A DNA stretch of 23,892 nucleotides from assembly GCA_023426275.1 (NCBI GenBank), contig JAFABC010000223.1, positions 1 through 23,892 on the forward strand. Reading direction: 5' to 3'. Positions within the stretch are counted from its first letter, which is position 1. Each line of letters begins with the position of its first letter. The stretch comes from Pseudomonadota bacterium (lineage in GTDB: Bacteria; Desulfobacterota; Desulfovibrionia; Desulfovibrionales; Desulfovibrionaceae). Made by a program: the position numbers and the translations under genes. Shown piece after piece: positions 8,711 through 16,793 of this stretch. The notes under the pieces were generated by a model. It was given only the letters and a program-made list of their open reading frames with translations. It searched no databases and was not told the DNA's origin.

Positions 8711-10657
8711 GTGAAGCGCAACATCTATCTGCGCACCATTCCCATCGAGGAGGCGCTGTCCCGGCTCAAAAACGTCCTGGATCGCAAGGCGCTGCTCGGC
8801 GTGGAGCGCATCGGGGCCGAGCGTTCGGCCGGGCGGGTCACGGCCGAGCCGGTCATTGCCCGCTATTCCTCGCCCACCTTTCACAGCGCGGCCATGGACG
8901 GCATTGCCGTGCGCGCGGCCGACACCTTTCTGGCCCGCGAGGGGTCGCCCGTCCGGCTGTCCCCGGGCACGGATTTCGTGTTCGTCAACACCGGCCATCC
9001 CCTGCCCACGGCCTTCGACGCCGTGGTCATGATCGAAAACGTGGTCATGGACGGCGATGTCGCCACCATCGAGGCCCCGGTGGCCCCGTTTTCCCATGTG
9101 CGCCGCATTGGCGAGGACATCGTGGCCACGGAGATGATTTTGCCGCGCCACCGGCGCATCACGCCCTACGACGTGGGCGCGCTGCTCTCCTGCGGCGCCT
9201 ACGAGCTTCCGGTCTACGAACGGGTGCGGCTGCGGGTGATCCCCACCGGCGACGAGGTCATGGATTTCACCTCCCGTCCCGAGCCCGGCCCGGGCCAGGT
9301 GGTGGAGAGCAACTCCATGCTGCTGTGCGCCCTGGCCGATTCCTGGAACATGGACTGCACCCGGGTGGCGCCCGTGCGCGACGATCCCGACGCCCTGGCC
9401 GCCGCCCTGGAGGCCGGGCTCGACTCCGACGCCCACGTCGTGGTCATCGTGGCCGGCTCCTCGGCCGGCAGCAAGGATTTCACCCGGGCCACCATCGAGC
9501 GCTTCGGCGAGGTGCTCGTCCACGGCGTGGCCGCCATGCCGGGCAAACCGTCGCTTCTGGGCGTGGCCCGGGGCAAGCTGGTGGTGGGCGCGCCCGGCTA
9601 CCCGGTCAGCTCCGTGGTCTGCTTCGAGCATCTGCTCTATCCGCTGGCCTGCTGGCTGTCGCGCACCGAGCCGCAGACCCGCCAGACCATCATCGCCACC
9701 CTGGCCCGCAGCGTGCCGTCGCGCATCGGCATGGTGGATTTCGTGCGGCTGGCCGTGGGGCAGGTGGGCGACGCCGCCGTGGCCCTGCCGCTGTCGCGCG
9801 GCGCGGGCAGCATTTCCAGCATGACCAAGGCGCAGGCCGTCACCCGCCTGCCGCCCGAGGCCGAGGGGCTGGAGTCCGGGGCCAGGGTCACGGCCGAGCT
9901 GCTGGTGGACGCCGACGAACTGACCCGCACCCTGGTCTGCGTCGGCAGCCACGACAACACCCTCGACATCCTGGCCGACATGCTCATGCGCCGCGATCCG
10001 TCCATCCGTCTGGCCTCCAGCCACGTGGGCAGCATGGGCGGGCTGATCGCGCTCAAAAACGGCGCCTCCATGCTGGCCGGCTCCCACCTGTTCGACCCGG
10101 CCACGCGGGATTACAATTTCCCCTTTCTGGCCAAGTACCTGCCGCACCTGGACGTGACCGTGATCAATCTGGCCATCCGGCAGCAGGGCTTCATCGTGGC
10201 CCCGGGCAATCCCAAGCACATCGCCGGGGTGGAGGACCTCACCCGGGAGGGCGTGCGCTATCTCAACCGCCAGCGCGGCGCGGGCACGCGCATCCTGTTC
10301 GACCACCATCTGGCCAGGGCCGGGGTGTCGCCCGAGGATATCCAAGGCTACGGCCGCGAGGAGCACACCCACATGGCCGTGGCCGTGAACGTGAAAACCG
10401 GCGCGGCCGACTGCGGCCTGGGCGTGTTCGCCGCGGGCAGGGCCCTGGGGCTCGATTTCGTGCCCCTGGCCCGGGAGCGCTACGATCTGGTCGTGCCCAC
10501 GGCCTTTCTCGAGGACAAGAAGATCGAAGCGGTGCTGGAAGTGGTGCGGGGCGAGGCCTTTCGCGAGCGGGTGCTGGCCCTTGGCGGCTACGAAACGGAC
10601 TGGACCGGCCGGCTCATGGAGCCGGGCATGGGGCTGCCGGGCGAACCGGCGGCGTAA
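8711..10657 (+). CDS. MoeA fused to a periplasmic-binding-like domain
   Basis: Encodes 648 residues from a GTG at 8711 with AGGAGG nine bases upstream; an alternative start inside the amidase gene is less likely. Residues 1-~400 are a full MoeA: AMDG (Asp63), PTGDEV (178-183), AGSSAGSKDF (248-257) with Ala replacing the first Gly of the usual GGSS, and PGKP (277-280). Residues ~405-630 form a PBP-like domain (PF12727 type): VCVGSHDNTLDILADML, then HTHMAVAVNVKTGAADCGLGVFAAG and a closing strand, with no signal peptide, so it is cytoplasmic. Such fusions are known in archaea and deltaproteobacteria; the added domain is thought to sense an oxyanion or cofactor. With a plain MoeA nearby, separate Mo and W insertion is a reasonable inference, not proven. 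Confidence 0.9.
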   Translation: MKRNIYLRTIPIEEALSRLKNVLDRKALLGVERIGAERSAGRVTAEPVIARYSSPTFHSAAMDGIAVRAADTFLAREGSPVRLSPGTDFVFVNTGHPLPTAFDAVVMIENVVMDGDVATIEAPVAPFSHVRRIGEDIVATEMILPRHRRITPYDVGALLSCGAYELPVYERVRLRVIPTGDEVMDFTSRPEPGPGQVVESNSMLLCALADSWNMDCTRVAPVRDDPDALAAALEAGLDSDAHVVVIVAGSSAGSKDFTRATIERFGEVLVHGVAAMPGKPSLLGVARGKLVVGAPGYPVSSVVCFEHLLYPLACWLSRTEPQTRQTIIATLARSVPSRIGMVDFVRLAVGQVGDAAVALPLSRGAGSISSMTKAQAVTRLPPEAEGLESGARVTAELLVDADELTRTLVCVGSHDNTLDILADMLMRRDPSIRLASSHVGSMGGLIALKNGASMLAGSHLFDPATRDYNFPFLAKYLPHLDVTVINLAIRQQGFIVAPGNPKHIAGVEDLTREGVRYLNRQRGAGTRILFDHHLARAGVSPEDIQGYGREEHTHMAVAVNVKTGAADCGLGVFAAGRALGLDFVPLARERYDLVVPTAFLEDKKIEAVLEVVRGEAFRERVLALGGYETDWTGRLMEPGMGLPGEPAA

Positions 10658-10660
10658 GGA

Positions 10661-10685
10661 CGCGGGCGGCCCCTGGCCGCCCGCG
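10661..10685 (+). terminator. GC hairpin after the MoeA-PBP gene
   Basis: CGCGGGCGGCC (10661-10671) pairs exactly with GGCCGCCCGCG (10675-10685) around a 3-base loop, four bases after the stop. There is no T-run, so it may stop transcription only partly or protect the 3' end; the Gdt1 gene begins 15 bases later. Confidence 0.5.
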
Positions 10686-10699
10686 CGCACGAGGGATGC

Positions 10700-10972
10700 A
10701 TGGACTGGAAGTTGTTGCTGACGACCTTCGCCACCATTTTCGTGGCGGAGCTTGGGGATAAGACGCAGCTGGCCTGCGTGCTGACGGCGGCGGATTCGCG
10801 CAAGCCCTGGGTGGTCTTTGCCGGCTCGTCCCTGGCCCTGGTGGCCACGAGCCTTTTGGGCGTCATTTTCGCGGAATTTATCTGCAATTTTGTCTCCCCG
10901 GAAATCATCAAGAAAGTCGCGGCCGTGGCTTTCGTGGTCATGGGCGTGCTCATCTATTTCGACAAACTGTAG
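10700..10972 (+). CDS. Half-size UPF0016/Gdt1 (TMEM165) cation transporter
   Basis: Encodes 90 residues with three hydrophobic segments. The family signature E-x-G-D-K-T/S appears at the N-terminus as AELGDKTQ (Glu17, Asp20, Lys21). Most Gdt1 proteins carry two copies of this domain; this protein has one, so it must work as an oligomer, probably an antiparallel dimer. Known members export Mn2+ or move Ca2+/Mn2+ in exchange for protons across the inner membrane. The stop (TAG, 10970-10972) is part of the TAGGAGG Shine-Dalgarno of the next gene, so the two are tightly coupled. The start ATG has only a weak GAGGG site upstream. Confidence 0.87.
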   Translation: MDWKLLLTTFATIFVAELGDKTQLACVLTAADSRKPWVVFAGSSLALVATSLLGVIFAEFICNFVSPEIIKKVAAVAFVVMGVLIYFDKL

Positions 10973-10980
10973 GAGGCCGC

Positions 10981-11223
10981 ATGGGCGACGATCGCCTGAC
11001 GCTCGATTTGCGCGACAAGTGCTGAGGCCTGGGACTGGAGATAGGTTGGTATCTCCGTCTCTCCCGGGCCCGGGAACTGGAGTTCCTGGTCGGCCCCAAG
11101 GCCCGCCCCACGCTGGACGACCAGCTGGCCACGGTGGCCGGCTGGTCCCTCGAGATCACCGAGGAGGAGGATTTCCTGCGGGCGGTCTATACGCGCGTCC
11201 CTCTGCCGGGAGCCGCCGGATGA
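10981..11223 (+). CDS. Probable selenoprotein, TusA-like fold, UGA read as selenocysteine
   Basis: The frame starts at ATG 10981, four bases after a GGAGG that overlaps the Gdt1 stop. After 14 codons (ending DLRDKC) it meets TGA at 11023-11025, then continues in frame for 65 sense codons to TGA at 11221-11223, giving 80 residues with Sec15. Directly after the TGA is a SECIS-like hairpin (separate entry). The layout strand (LTLDLRDKC-U-G), helix, strand (ELEFLVGPK), helix (TLDDQLATVAGW), strand (SLEITEEEDF), strand (LRAVYTRV) matches small TusA/SirA sulfur carriers, with Cys-Sec where TusA has Cys-Pro. A redox or sulfur/selenium-transfer role is inferred. The homology is by pattern only, and I do not know a described family for it. 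Against: UGA could be a true stop, leaving a 14-residue peptide, but the open, well-formed downstream frame argues otherwise. Confidence 0.78.
11023..11070 (+). promoter_or_regulatory. Bacterial SECIS element
   Basis: The TGA (11023-11025) is followed by a lower stem GGCCTGGGA (11026-11034) pairing with TCCCGGGCC (11062-11070; eight Watson-Crick pairs plus one U-G), an internal loop (CT / GTCTC), an upper stem GGAGAT (11037-11042) with ATCTCC (11051-11056), and an apical loop AGGTTGGT (11043-11050). The loop begins 17 nt after the TGA and starts AGGT, as in E. coli fdhF (loop AGGUCU, same offset). Counting the UGA as 1-3, G23 and U24, the loop bases I recall as contacted by SelB, are in place; the fdhF bulged U17 is not. 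Confidence 0.8.
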
Positions 11224-11271
11224 CCCGGCGGCGGCCTGGACATTTTCCGAAAACTCCTGTTTCTACCAGAT

Positions 11272-13374
11272 ATGGGTAATCCCTTGCCCCGCCTGTGGCG
11301 CTGGATGCTGGGCCGGTCGCTGGTCGTCATCCTGTCCGGCATCGTGCTCGTGGCCGGGGTTCCGGCCGTGGCCGTGATCGTGGCCTCGAGTCTCGACGCC
11401 AGACAGGTGGCCGAGCGGCAGGCCAGGGAGGACATGCGCAACCTCACGCGCGGTCTCGTGGCCATCCAGACCCATGTCACCGATCAGGCCCAGGCCCTGC
11501 TCACCACCCTGGCCCATGCCGTGGCCCTTGACGAGCGCGACCTCCACGCCCTCAATCGTCTGTTCGCCCTTCTGCTTTCCGAAAATCCGGCCATGTCCAA
11601 TTTCTTCCTGACCGACGTCGCCGGCCGGGTGATCGCCTCGGGGCTTCCCTCCTTTGTGGGCGTCGATCTCTCGGATCGCACCTACTATCAGACCGCCATG
11701 AAGCGGCGGGGACTCGGGGTCAGCAAATTCATTCGCGGTCGGGCCACCCAGGCGCCCATCCTGGCCTATGCCCTGACCGACCGGGGCCATGGCGACGCCT
11801 TTTCCGGCGTCATCGGTCTGTCGTATTACCTGGAAGGCTACGAGCGGTTTTTACAGGGGTTGGAGCTGCCATATCACGCCCGCGTCACCCTGCTCGACGC
11901 CGACGGACGGCGCATGGTCGCCTATCCCGCACGCGCCGACTTTCCCCTGGGCAAGCCGGCCACGCCCCATCTGTGGCAGCGCTTCCGGGACGCGCCGGAA
12001 GACATCGGTTTTTTCATCGACAACCGGCAAAACGGCCAGGAGGGGCTGTTCAGTTTCGCCCGGCTGCGTCTGGGACCGGACCAGCCACCCTACATGACCA
12101 TCATTGTCTCCAGCGCGCGTGGCGAGGCGTTTGCCCTGGCCGACCTGCAACTGCGACGCGGCCTGTTCGAAGGCGTCGGGGCCATCGTGCTCGCCCTGCT
12201 CATCGCCCAGCTGGCCGGCCGGGTCGCCATCGGCCGGGGCGTGGCCACCCTGGGCGACGCGGCCGCGCGTCTGGCCGGCGGCGATTTGGCCGTGCGGGTG
12301 CCGGACGCCGGCGGCAGCCTGGAAATCCGCCGCCTGGGCCACAGCTTCAACGCCATGGCCGAGGCCCTGGAAACCCGGCAACGGGAGCTGGAGCAGGCCC
12401 TGGCCGCCCTGGGCAGGATGCGCTCCATGCTCAACAACATCCTCGAATCCATGCCGTCGGCCATCATCGGGCTGGACGACACCGGGCATCTCACCCACAT
12501 CAACAATACGGCCGCCAGCCTGTTCGGCCTGGACAGGGACATGGTGGGCCGGGTGACCGCCGCCTCCCTGCCGGTCCTGTCCGGGCAGACGGCCATGGTG
12601 GACAAGGCGCTGCGCGAGCGGCGCTCCCTGGTGGTGGAAAAGCTGGCCATCCCCCGGTCCGGGGACACCCAGTTCATGGACATGCTGCTGTACCCGCTCG
12701 TCGCCAACGGCACCGAGGGCGTGGTCATCCGCTTCGACGACGTGACCGAGCGCGAACGGGCCCTGGAGGAAAAGACCATCCTGCTCCAGGAGATCCACCA
12801 CCGGGTGAAAAACAATCTGCAAATCATCCTGAGCTTCATCGGCCTGCAGGCCGACGAAGCCGAGGACCCGGGCGAGCGCGACCGCCTGCGCCGGCTGGAA
12901 ATCCGCATCCGCTCCATGGCCCTGGTGCACCAGCAGCTCTACAGCCACGGCGATATCGCCACGGTGGATCTGGCTGAATACGTGAAGACCCTGTCCGAAA
13001 GCGTGCTGGCGCTTTTCCCGGGCCTTGCCCGCCGCGTGGAGCTGGTGTTCGAAACCGCTCCCGTGCGCCTGTCCCTGGACAAGGCCGTGCCGTGCGGCCT
13101 GCTGCTTGGCGAGTTGCTCACCAATGCCTGCAAGCACGCCTTTCCGCCCGGGACGACCGGCGAGCTGTGCGTGGGCTGCCGCCAGGAAAACGGACAGGCC
13201 CTGGTCTGGGTGCAGGATGACGGGGTGGGATTGCCGGCCACGGTCGTATTCGAGGAGGCCGCCACCATGGGCCTGACGCTCGTGAAGGAACTTGCCCGGC
13301 AGTTGCAGGGAAACGTGCGCCGTCACACCCCGCCGGGCGGCGGCCTGCGCCTGGAAGCGACGTTTCCGCTCTAG
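11272..13374 (+). CDS. Sensor histidine kinase: dCache-HAMP-PAS-HisKA_2-HATPase
   Basis: Encodes 700 residues. TM1 is ~13-38; the periplasmic part to ~290 has a double-Cache look (DRTYYQTAMKRRGLGVSKFI, then LSYYLEGYERFL). TM2 is ~297-318, HAMP ~316-372, a coiled stretch, then PAS ~385-495 (ESMPSAIIGLDDTGHLTHINN). The dimerisation block is of the HisKA_2/HWE-related type: LLQEIHHRVKNNLQI, with His510 the likely phosphorylation site. HATPase_c has its N-box Asn618 in ELLTNACKHAF, then VWVQDDGVGLP and MGLTLVKELARQL. No receiver domain or response regulator gene is adjacent, so the partner is elsewhere. The ATG at 11272 has no good Shine-Dalgarno; Met12 (11305) is an alternative start. The ligand is unknown, but Cache domains commonly bind amino or organic acids, and an amino-acid ABC operon lies next door. 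Confidence 0.9.
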   Translation: MGNPLPRLWRWMLGRSLVVILSGIVLVAGVPAVAVIVASSLDARQVAERQAREDMRNLTRGLVAIQTHVTDQAQALLTTLAHAVALDERDLHALNRLFALLLSENPAMSNFFLTDVAGRVIASGLPSFVGVDLSDRTYYQTAMKRRGLGVSKFIRGRATQAPILAYALTDRGHGDAFSGVIGLSYYLEGYERFLQGLELPYHARVTLLDADGRRMVAYPARADFPLGKPATPHLWQRFRDAPEDIGFFIDNRQNGQEGLFSFARLRLGPDQPPYMTIIVSSARGEAFALADLQLRRGLFEGVGAIVLALLIAQLAGRVAIGRGVATLGDAAARLAGGDLAVRVPDAGGSLEIRRLGHSFNAMAEALETRQRELEQALAALGRMRSMLNNILESMPSAIIGLDDTGHLTHINNTAASLFGLDRDMVGRVTAASLPVLSGQTAMVDKALRERRSLVVEKLAIPRSGDTQFMDMLLYPLVANGTEGVVIRFDDVTERERALEEKTILLQEIHHRVKNNLQIILSFIGLQADEAEDPGERDRLRRLEIRIRSMALVHQQLYSHGDIATVDLAEYVKTLSESVLALFPGLARRVELVFETAPVRLSLDKAVPCGLLLGELLTNACKHAFPPGTTGELCVGCRQENGQALVWVQDDGVGLPATVVFEEAATMGLTLVKELARQLQGNVRRHTPPGGGLRLEATFPL

Positions 13375-13377
13375 GAT

Positions 13378-13453
13378 GGGAATGCCTCCGGCGGCCAGGG
13401 CGCTGCCCTGGACCCGTTGGGGGGCATGATGCCCCCCAAACCCCCTCGCCGGG
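13378..13453 (+). repeat. Structured intergenic repeat, copy B (after the sensor kinase)
   Basis: It begins GGGAATGCCTCCGGCGGCC four bases after the kinase stop, followed by CCAGGGC-GCT-GCCCTGG, then a second hairpin GGGGGGCAT-G-ATGCCCCCC and CCCCCTCGCCGGG. It is the most diverged of the copies beyond the head and has an extra hairpin. Confidence 0.75.
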
Positions 13454-13487
13454 AAACGCAAGCAGTATCTTTCCGGTTCCTTTGGTT

Positions 13488-13535
13488 CTGGGTCTTTTCG
13501 TTTCGGCGGCTTTGCGCCGAAACGAAAAGACCCAG
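13488..13535. terminator. 21-bp perfect hairpin between convergent genes
   Basis: Positions 13488-13508 are the exact reverse complement of 13515-13535, with a 6-base GCTTTG loop. The arms contain TCTTTTCGTTTCG / CGAAACGAAAAGA, so each strand offers T-rich bases on its 3' side. It lies midway between the kinase and the ABC permease 3' ends, flanked by repeats B and C, and most likely ends transcription from both sides. Confidence 0.7.
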
Positions 13536-13540
13536 CATCA

Positions 13541-13588
13541 AGGGGGTCCGGGGGGGATTATCCCCCCCGGCCGCCGGAGGCCTCTTCT
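13541..13588 (-). repeat. Structured intergenic repeat, copy C (after the ABC permease)
   Basis: On the minus strand it begins GAAGAGGCCTCCGGCGGCC, then a perfect hairpin CCGGGGGGGAT-A-ATCCCCCCCGG, then ACCCCCT. It starts about five bases after the permease stop (TAG, 13595-13593). It points towards copy B, with the 21-bp hairpin between them. Confidence 0.78.
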
Positions 13589-13592
13589 CTTG

Positions 13593-14288
13593 CTAGCCCC
13601 GTCGGGCCTGGTAGCGATTGATGCGCCGTTCGAGCCAGCGGGACAGCTCGGTCAGGCAGAAGCAGACGGCGAAGTAGAGCAGGGCGATGGTGATGAAGAT
13701 TTCGGTGGGCGCGGTCAGGGTGCGGTTGTTGATCTGCGTGGCCGCCTTGGTCAGTTCGTTGACGCCGATGATGAAGGCCAGGGAGGTGTCCTTGGTCAGG
13801 GAGACGAACTGGTTGACGAACGACGGGATCATATTGAAGAGCGCCTGGGGCAGGATGATGTGGGTCATGGCCTGGAAGTGCGACAGCCCGGTGCCCCGGG
13901 CGGCCTCCATCTGTCCCTTGGGCAGGGCCTGCACGCCGGCGCGCACGATTTCCGCGATGTAGGCGCTGGTGAAGACGATCAGCGCGATCAGGGCGCTTTG
14001 CGCCTCGGGCAGGGTTTGGCCGATCAGCACCGGGGCCAGGAAATAGAACCAGAAGACCACCATCAAAAGCGGCGTGCCCCGGATGATCTCGATGTAGATC
14101 ATGGCCGGCCAGCGCAGTTTGCGGCTTTTGGCGATGCGCATGAGGCCGATGCCGAGTCCCAGCCAGAAGGCGCCGAAGATGCCGCCGACGGCGAGCAGGG
14201 CGGTCATGGCCAGCCCGCCGAGCGGTCCCCGGGGGAAGGCGCCGATGAGCAGGTAGTCGAAATTATTGGCGACGACGTTCCAGTGCAT
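13593..14288 (-). CDS. Polar amino-acid ABC transporter permease, GltK type
   Basis: Encodes 231 residues of the HisMQ/GltJK family with about five membrane helices. Family marks are the RGTPLL motif (70-75) and the EAA loop that docks on the ATPase, EAARGTGLSHFQAM ... LPQA (128-149). It forms the inner-membrane channel with the neighbouring permease and moves glutamate, aspartate or a similar amino acid inward. Start ATG at 14288 with AAGGGG upstream; the stop of the first permease gene lies ten bases before it. It is the last gene of a four-gene operon ending in repeat C and the 13488-13535 hairpin. Confidence 0.92.
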   Translation of the reverse strand: MHWNVVANNFDYLLIGAFPRGPLGGLAMTALLAVGGIFGAFWLGLGIGLMRIAKSRKLRWPAMIYIEIIRGTPLLMVVFWFYFLAPVLIGQTLPEAQSALIALIVFTSAYIAEIVRAGVQALPKGQMEAARGTGLSHFQAMTHIILPQALFNMIPSFVNQFVSLTKDTSLAFIIGVNELTKAATQINNRTLTAPTEIFITIALLYFAVCFCLTELSRWLERRINRYQARRG

Positions 14289-14298
14289 GGCGTTCCCC

Positions 14299-15000
14299 TT
14301 ACCGCGAGCGCACGTGGAGCACGCGCCGGTTGTAGAGGTTGACGCCCAGGGACACGATCAGGGAGATGCACAGGTACATGGCCGTGGACACGGTGAACGC
14401 CTCGAATCCGTGAAAGGTGTGGGCCTCGATCTGCCGGGCCATGTAGGTCAGGTCCATGACGCCGATGGTCATGACCAGCGACGAGTTCTTGATGAGGTTC
14501 AGGAACTGGGAAATCAGCGGCGGAATGATGACCCGGAAGGCTTGCGGCAGGATGACGTAGGTCATGGCCTGGAGAAAGGACAGGCCGCAGGCCCGCGAGG
14601 CTTCCAGCTGGTTTTTGGGAATGGAGAAGATGCCCGAGCGGATTTCCTCGGCGATAAAGGCGCTGGTGTAGACGGTCAGGGCGATGACGCCGCAGGCGAA
14701 TTCGAAGTCATGGGCGTAGAGCCACTGGTTCACGAACTCGGGCAGCACGCTGTAGGAGCCGAAGTACCAGAAAAATATCTGTACGAGCAGCGGGGTGTTG
14801 CGGAAAAATTCCGTAAACGACGCGCTGGCCCACACGAGTGGCCGGACCTTGGACAGACGCAGCACCGCCACCAGCGTGCCGAGCGCCAGGGACAGCACAA
14901 TGGAAATGCCGGATATTTTCAGCGTGGTGAACAGGCCGGAGATGAGCCACTGCCCGTATTCGCCGCTGATCACCTGGCCGAAATCGAATTGGTACGCCAA
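14299..15000 (-). CDS. Polar amino-acid ABC transporter permease, GltJ type
   Basis: Encodes 233 residues from a TTG start at 15000 (no in-frame ATG or GTG fits; GGGGA lies about six bases upstream). The FRNTPLLVQIFFWYF segment (66-80) is typical of GltJ/AapQ-type permeases, and the EAA loop is EASRACGLSFLQAM ... LPQAF (133-155). It pairs with the next permease to form the membrane channel. The weak start and the strong hairpin just upstream (15046-15084) suggest lower expression than the binding protein, as expected for transporter stoichiometry. Confidence 0.9.
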   Translation of the reverse strand: MAYQFDFGQVISGEYGQWLISGLFTTLKISGISIVLSLALGTLVAVLRLSKVRPLVWASASFTEFFRNTPLLVQIFFWYFGSYSVLPEFVNQWLYAHDFEFACGVIALTVYTSAFIAEEIRSGIFSIPKNQLEASRACGLSFLQAMTYVILPQAFRVIIPPLISQFLNLIKNSSLVMTIGVMDLTYMARQIEAHTFHGFEAFTVSTAMYLCISLIVSLGVNLYNRRVLHVRSR

Positions 15001-15045
15001 GGAAATTCCCCACAGCCTCGGGTTGTCGCCGCACGTTGCGCGGTC

Positions 15046-15084
15046 GCGCCGCCGCGAGGGGAGCCGTTCCCGTCGCGGCGGCGC
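15046..15084 (-). promoter_or_regulatory. Strong hairpin inside the ABC operon
   Basis: GCGCCGCCGCGA (15046-15057) pairs exactly with TCGCGGCGGCGC (15073-15084) over 12 bp; inside it GGGA/TCCC adds 4 bp. It lies between the binding-protein stop and the TTG of the first permease. A second 5-bp hairpin (AGCCG ... CGGCT, 15091-15106) is nearer the stop. By analogy with malE-malF it may protect the upstream mRNA and limit read-through. Confidence 0.55.
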
Positions 15085-15107
15085 AGCGAAAGCCGTTTAC
15101 GCGGCTT

Positions 15108-15926
15108 CTACGGCCAAAGCTCCATCTTCCAGGTCAGGGGCAGATAGTCCTTTTTGCCCTTGCCGAACCACTTGTTGTAGATCTTCTGGTATTCGCCGGT
15201 CTCCCACATGTTCATCAGGGCCAGGTTGACGAAGTCGCGGAAGTCCGAATCGTTTTCCGGCAGCCCCAGGCCGTAGGGCTCGGGGGAGATGTAATCGCCC
15301 ACGATTTCCCATTTGTCGGGGTTGTCGTCGCTGTTTTTGATGCCCACGAGGATGGATTCGTCCGTGGTCATGGCCTGCACCTTGCCCTGCTTGAGGGCCA
15401 GGAAGGCCTCGGGGTAGGTTTCAAAGGAAATGACGGTGCAGCCGGGCTGGGCCTTTTTCACGTTCTGCTCGGACGTGGAGCCCTTGACCGAGGCGACCTT
15501 CTTGCCGGCCAGATCGGCCACGGATTTGACGCCCCCGTCCTTTTTGACCAGCAGCTTCTGGCCGGTCATGAAATAGGTGATGGAAAAGTCGATCTGGTCC
15601 TCACGCTCTTTTTTGTGGGTCATGGTGGCGGCCACGATGTCCACGGCGCCCTGCCCGAGCATGGGGATGCGGGTGGAGGAGGTCACGGGCTTGAGCTCGA
15701 GCTTGACGCCCAGGCGCTTGGCCAGGGCCTGCATGAGGTCGATCTCGAAGCCGACGATCTGGTTGGTCTTTTCGTCGACGTAGCCAAAGGGCGGCTGGGA
15801 GTCCTTGACGCCGGCGACGAGCGTCCCGCGGGACTTGATGTCGTCGAGCTTGCCGGCCAGGGCGACCTGGGCGACGAGCAGGGTCAGCAGGCAGGCGATG
15901 ACCGAAATCCAGGCGGTTTTGCGCAT
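15108..15926 (-). CDS. Amino-acid ABC transporter substrate-binding protein
   Basis: Encodes 272 residues of SBP_bac_3 (PF00497). Residues 1-24 are a signal peptide (MRKTAWISV ... QVALA|G), so the mature protein is periplasmic. Family features are GTLVAGVKDSQPPFGYVD at the start of lobe 1, IVGFEIDLMQALAKRLG, the ligand-site segment TSSTRIPMLGQGAVDIVAATMTHKKER, DFSITYF, and KVQAMTTDESILVG with GLGLPENDSDF near the end. The pattern fits glutamate/aspartate binders (GltI/AapJ/PEB1-like), but the exact ligand is not provable from sequence. A very good AAAGGAGG precedes the ATG, in line with the high level such proteins need. It lies 62 bases downstream of the ATPase gene. Confidence 0.92.
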   Translation of the reverse strand: MRKTAWISVIACLLTLLVAQVALAGKLDDIKSRGTLVAGVKDSQPPFGYVDEKTNQIVGFEIDLMQALAKRLGVKLELKPVTSSTRIPMLGQGAVDIVAATMTHKKEREDQIDFSITYFMTGQKLLVKKDGGVKSVADLAGKKVASVKGSTSEQNVKKAQPGCTVISFETYPEAFLALKQGKVQAMTTDESILVGIKNSDDNPDKWEIVGDYISPEPYGLGLPENDSDFRDFVNLALMNMWETGEYQKIYNKWFGKGKKDYLPLTWKMELWP

Positions 15927-15988
15927 GAGAGCCTCCTTTGGGGCGGGTTGGGGGTTTGTCCCGCGGTTCGGGAACGACGACGGGCGGA

Positions 15989-16717
<729 letters not shown>

Positions 16718-16793
16718 GGGCGTGTCGATTCCTTTCTTCACGGAGAAAAACCCGCGGCCTCGCGGCCAGGGAGGTTGAAGCGTCACAACGATC

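Noticed and set aside
11023..11025. In-frame TGA as a nonsense mutation making a pseudogene
   Set aside because: The downstream frame is intact with no other lesion, the TGA follows Cys in a likely active site, and a SECIS-like hairpin lies in the correct position.
11224..11271. Promoter for the sensor kinase (TGGACA plus TTTCTA)
   Set aside because: The -10 is too weak, and the start would fall on the ATG itself; read-through from the upstream genes is as likely.
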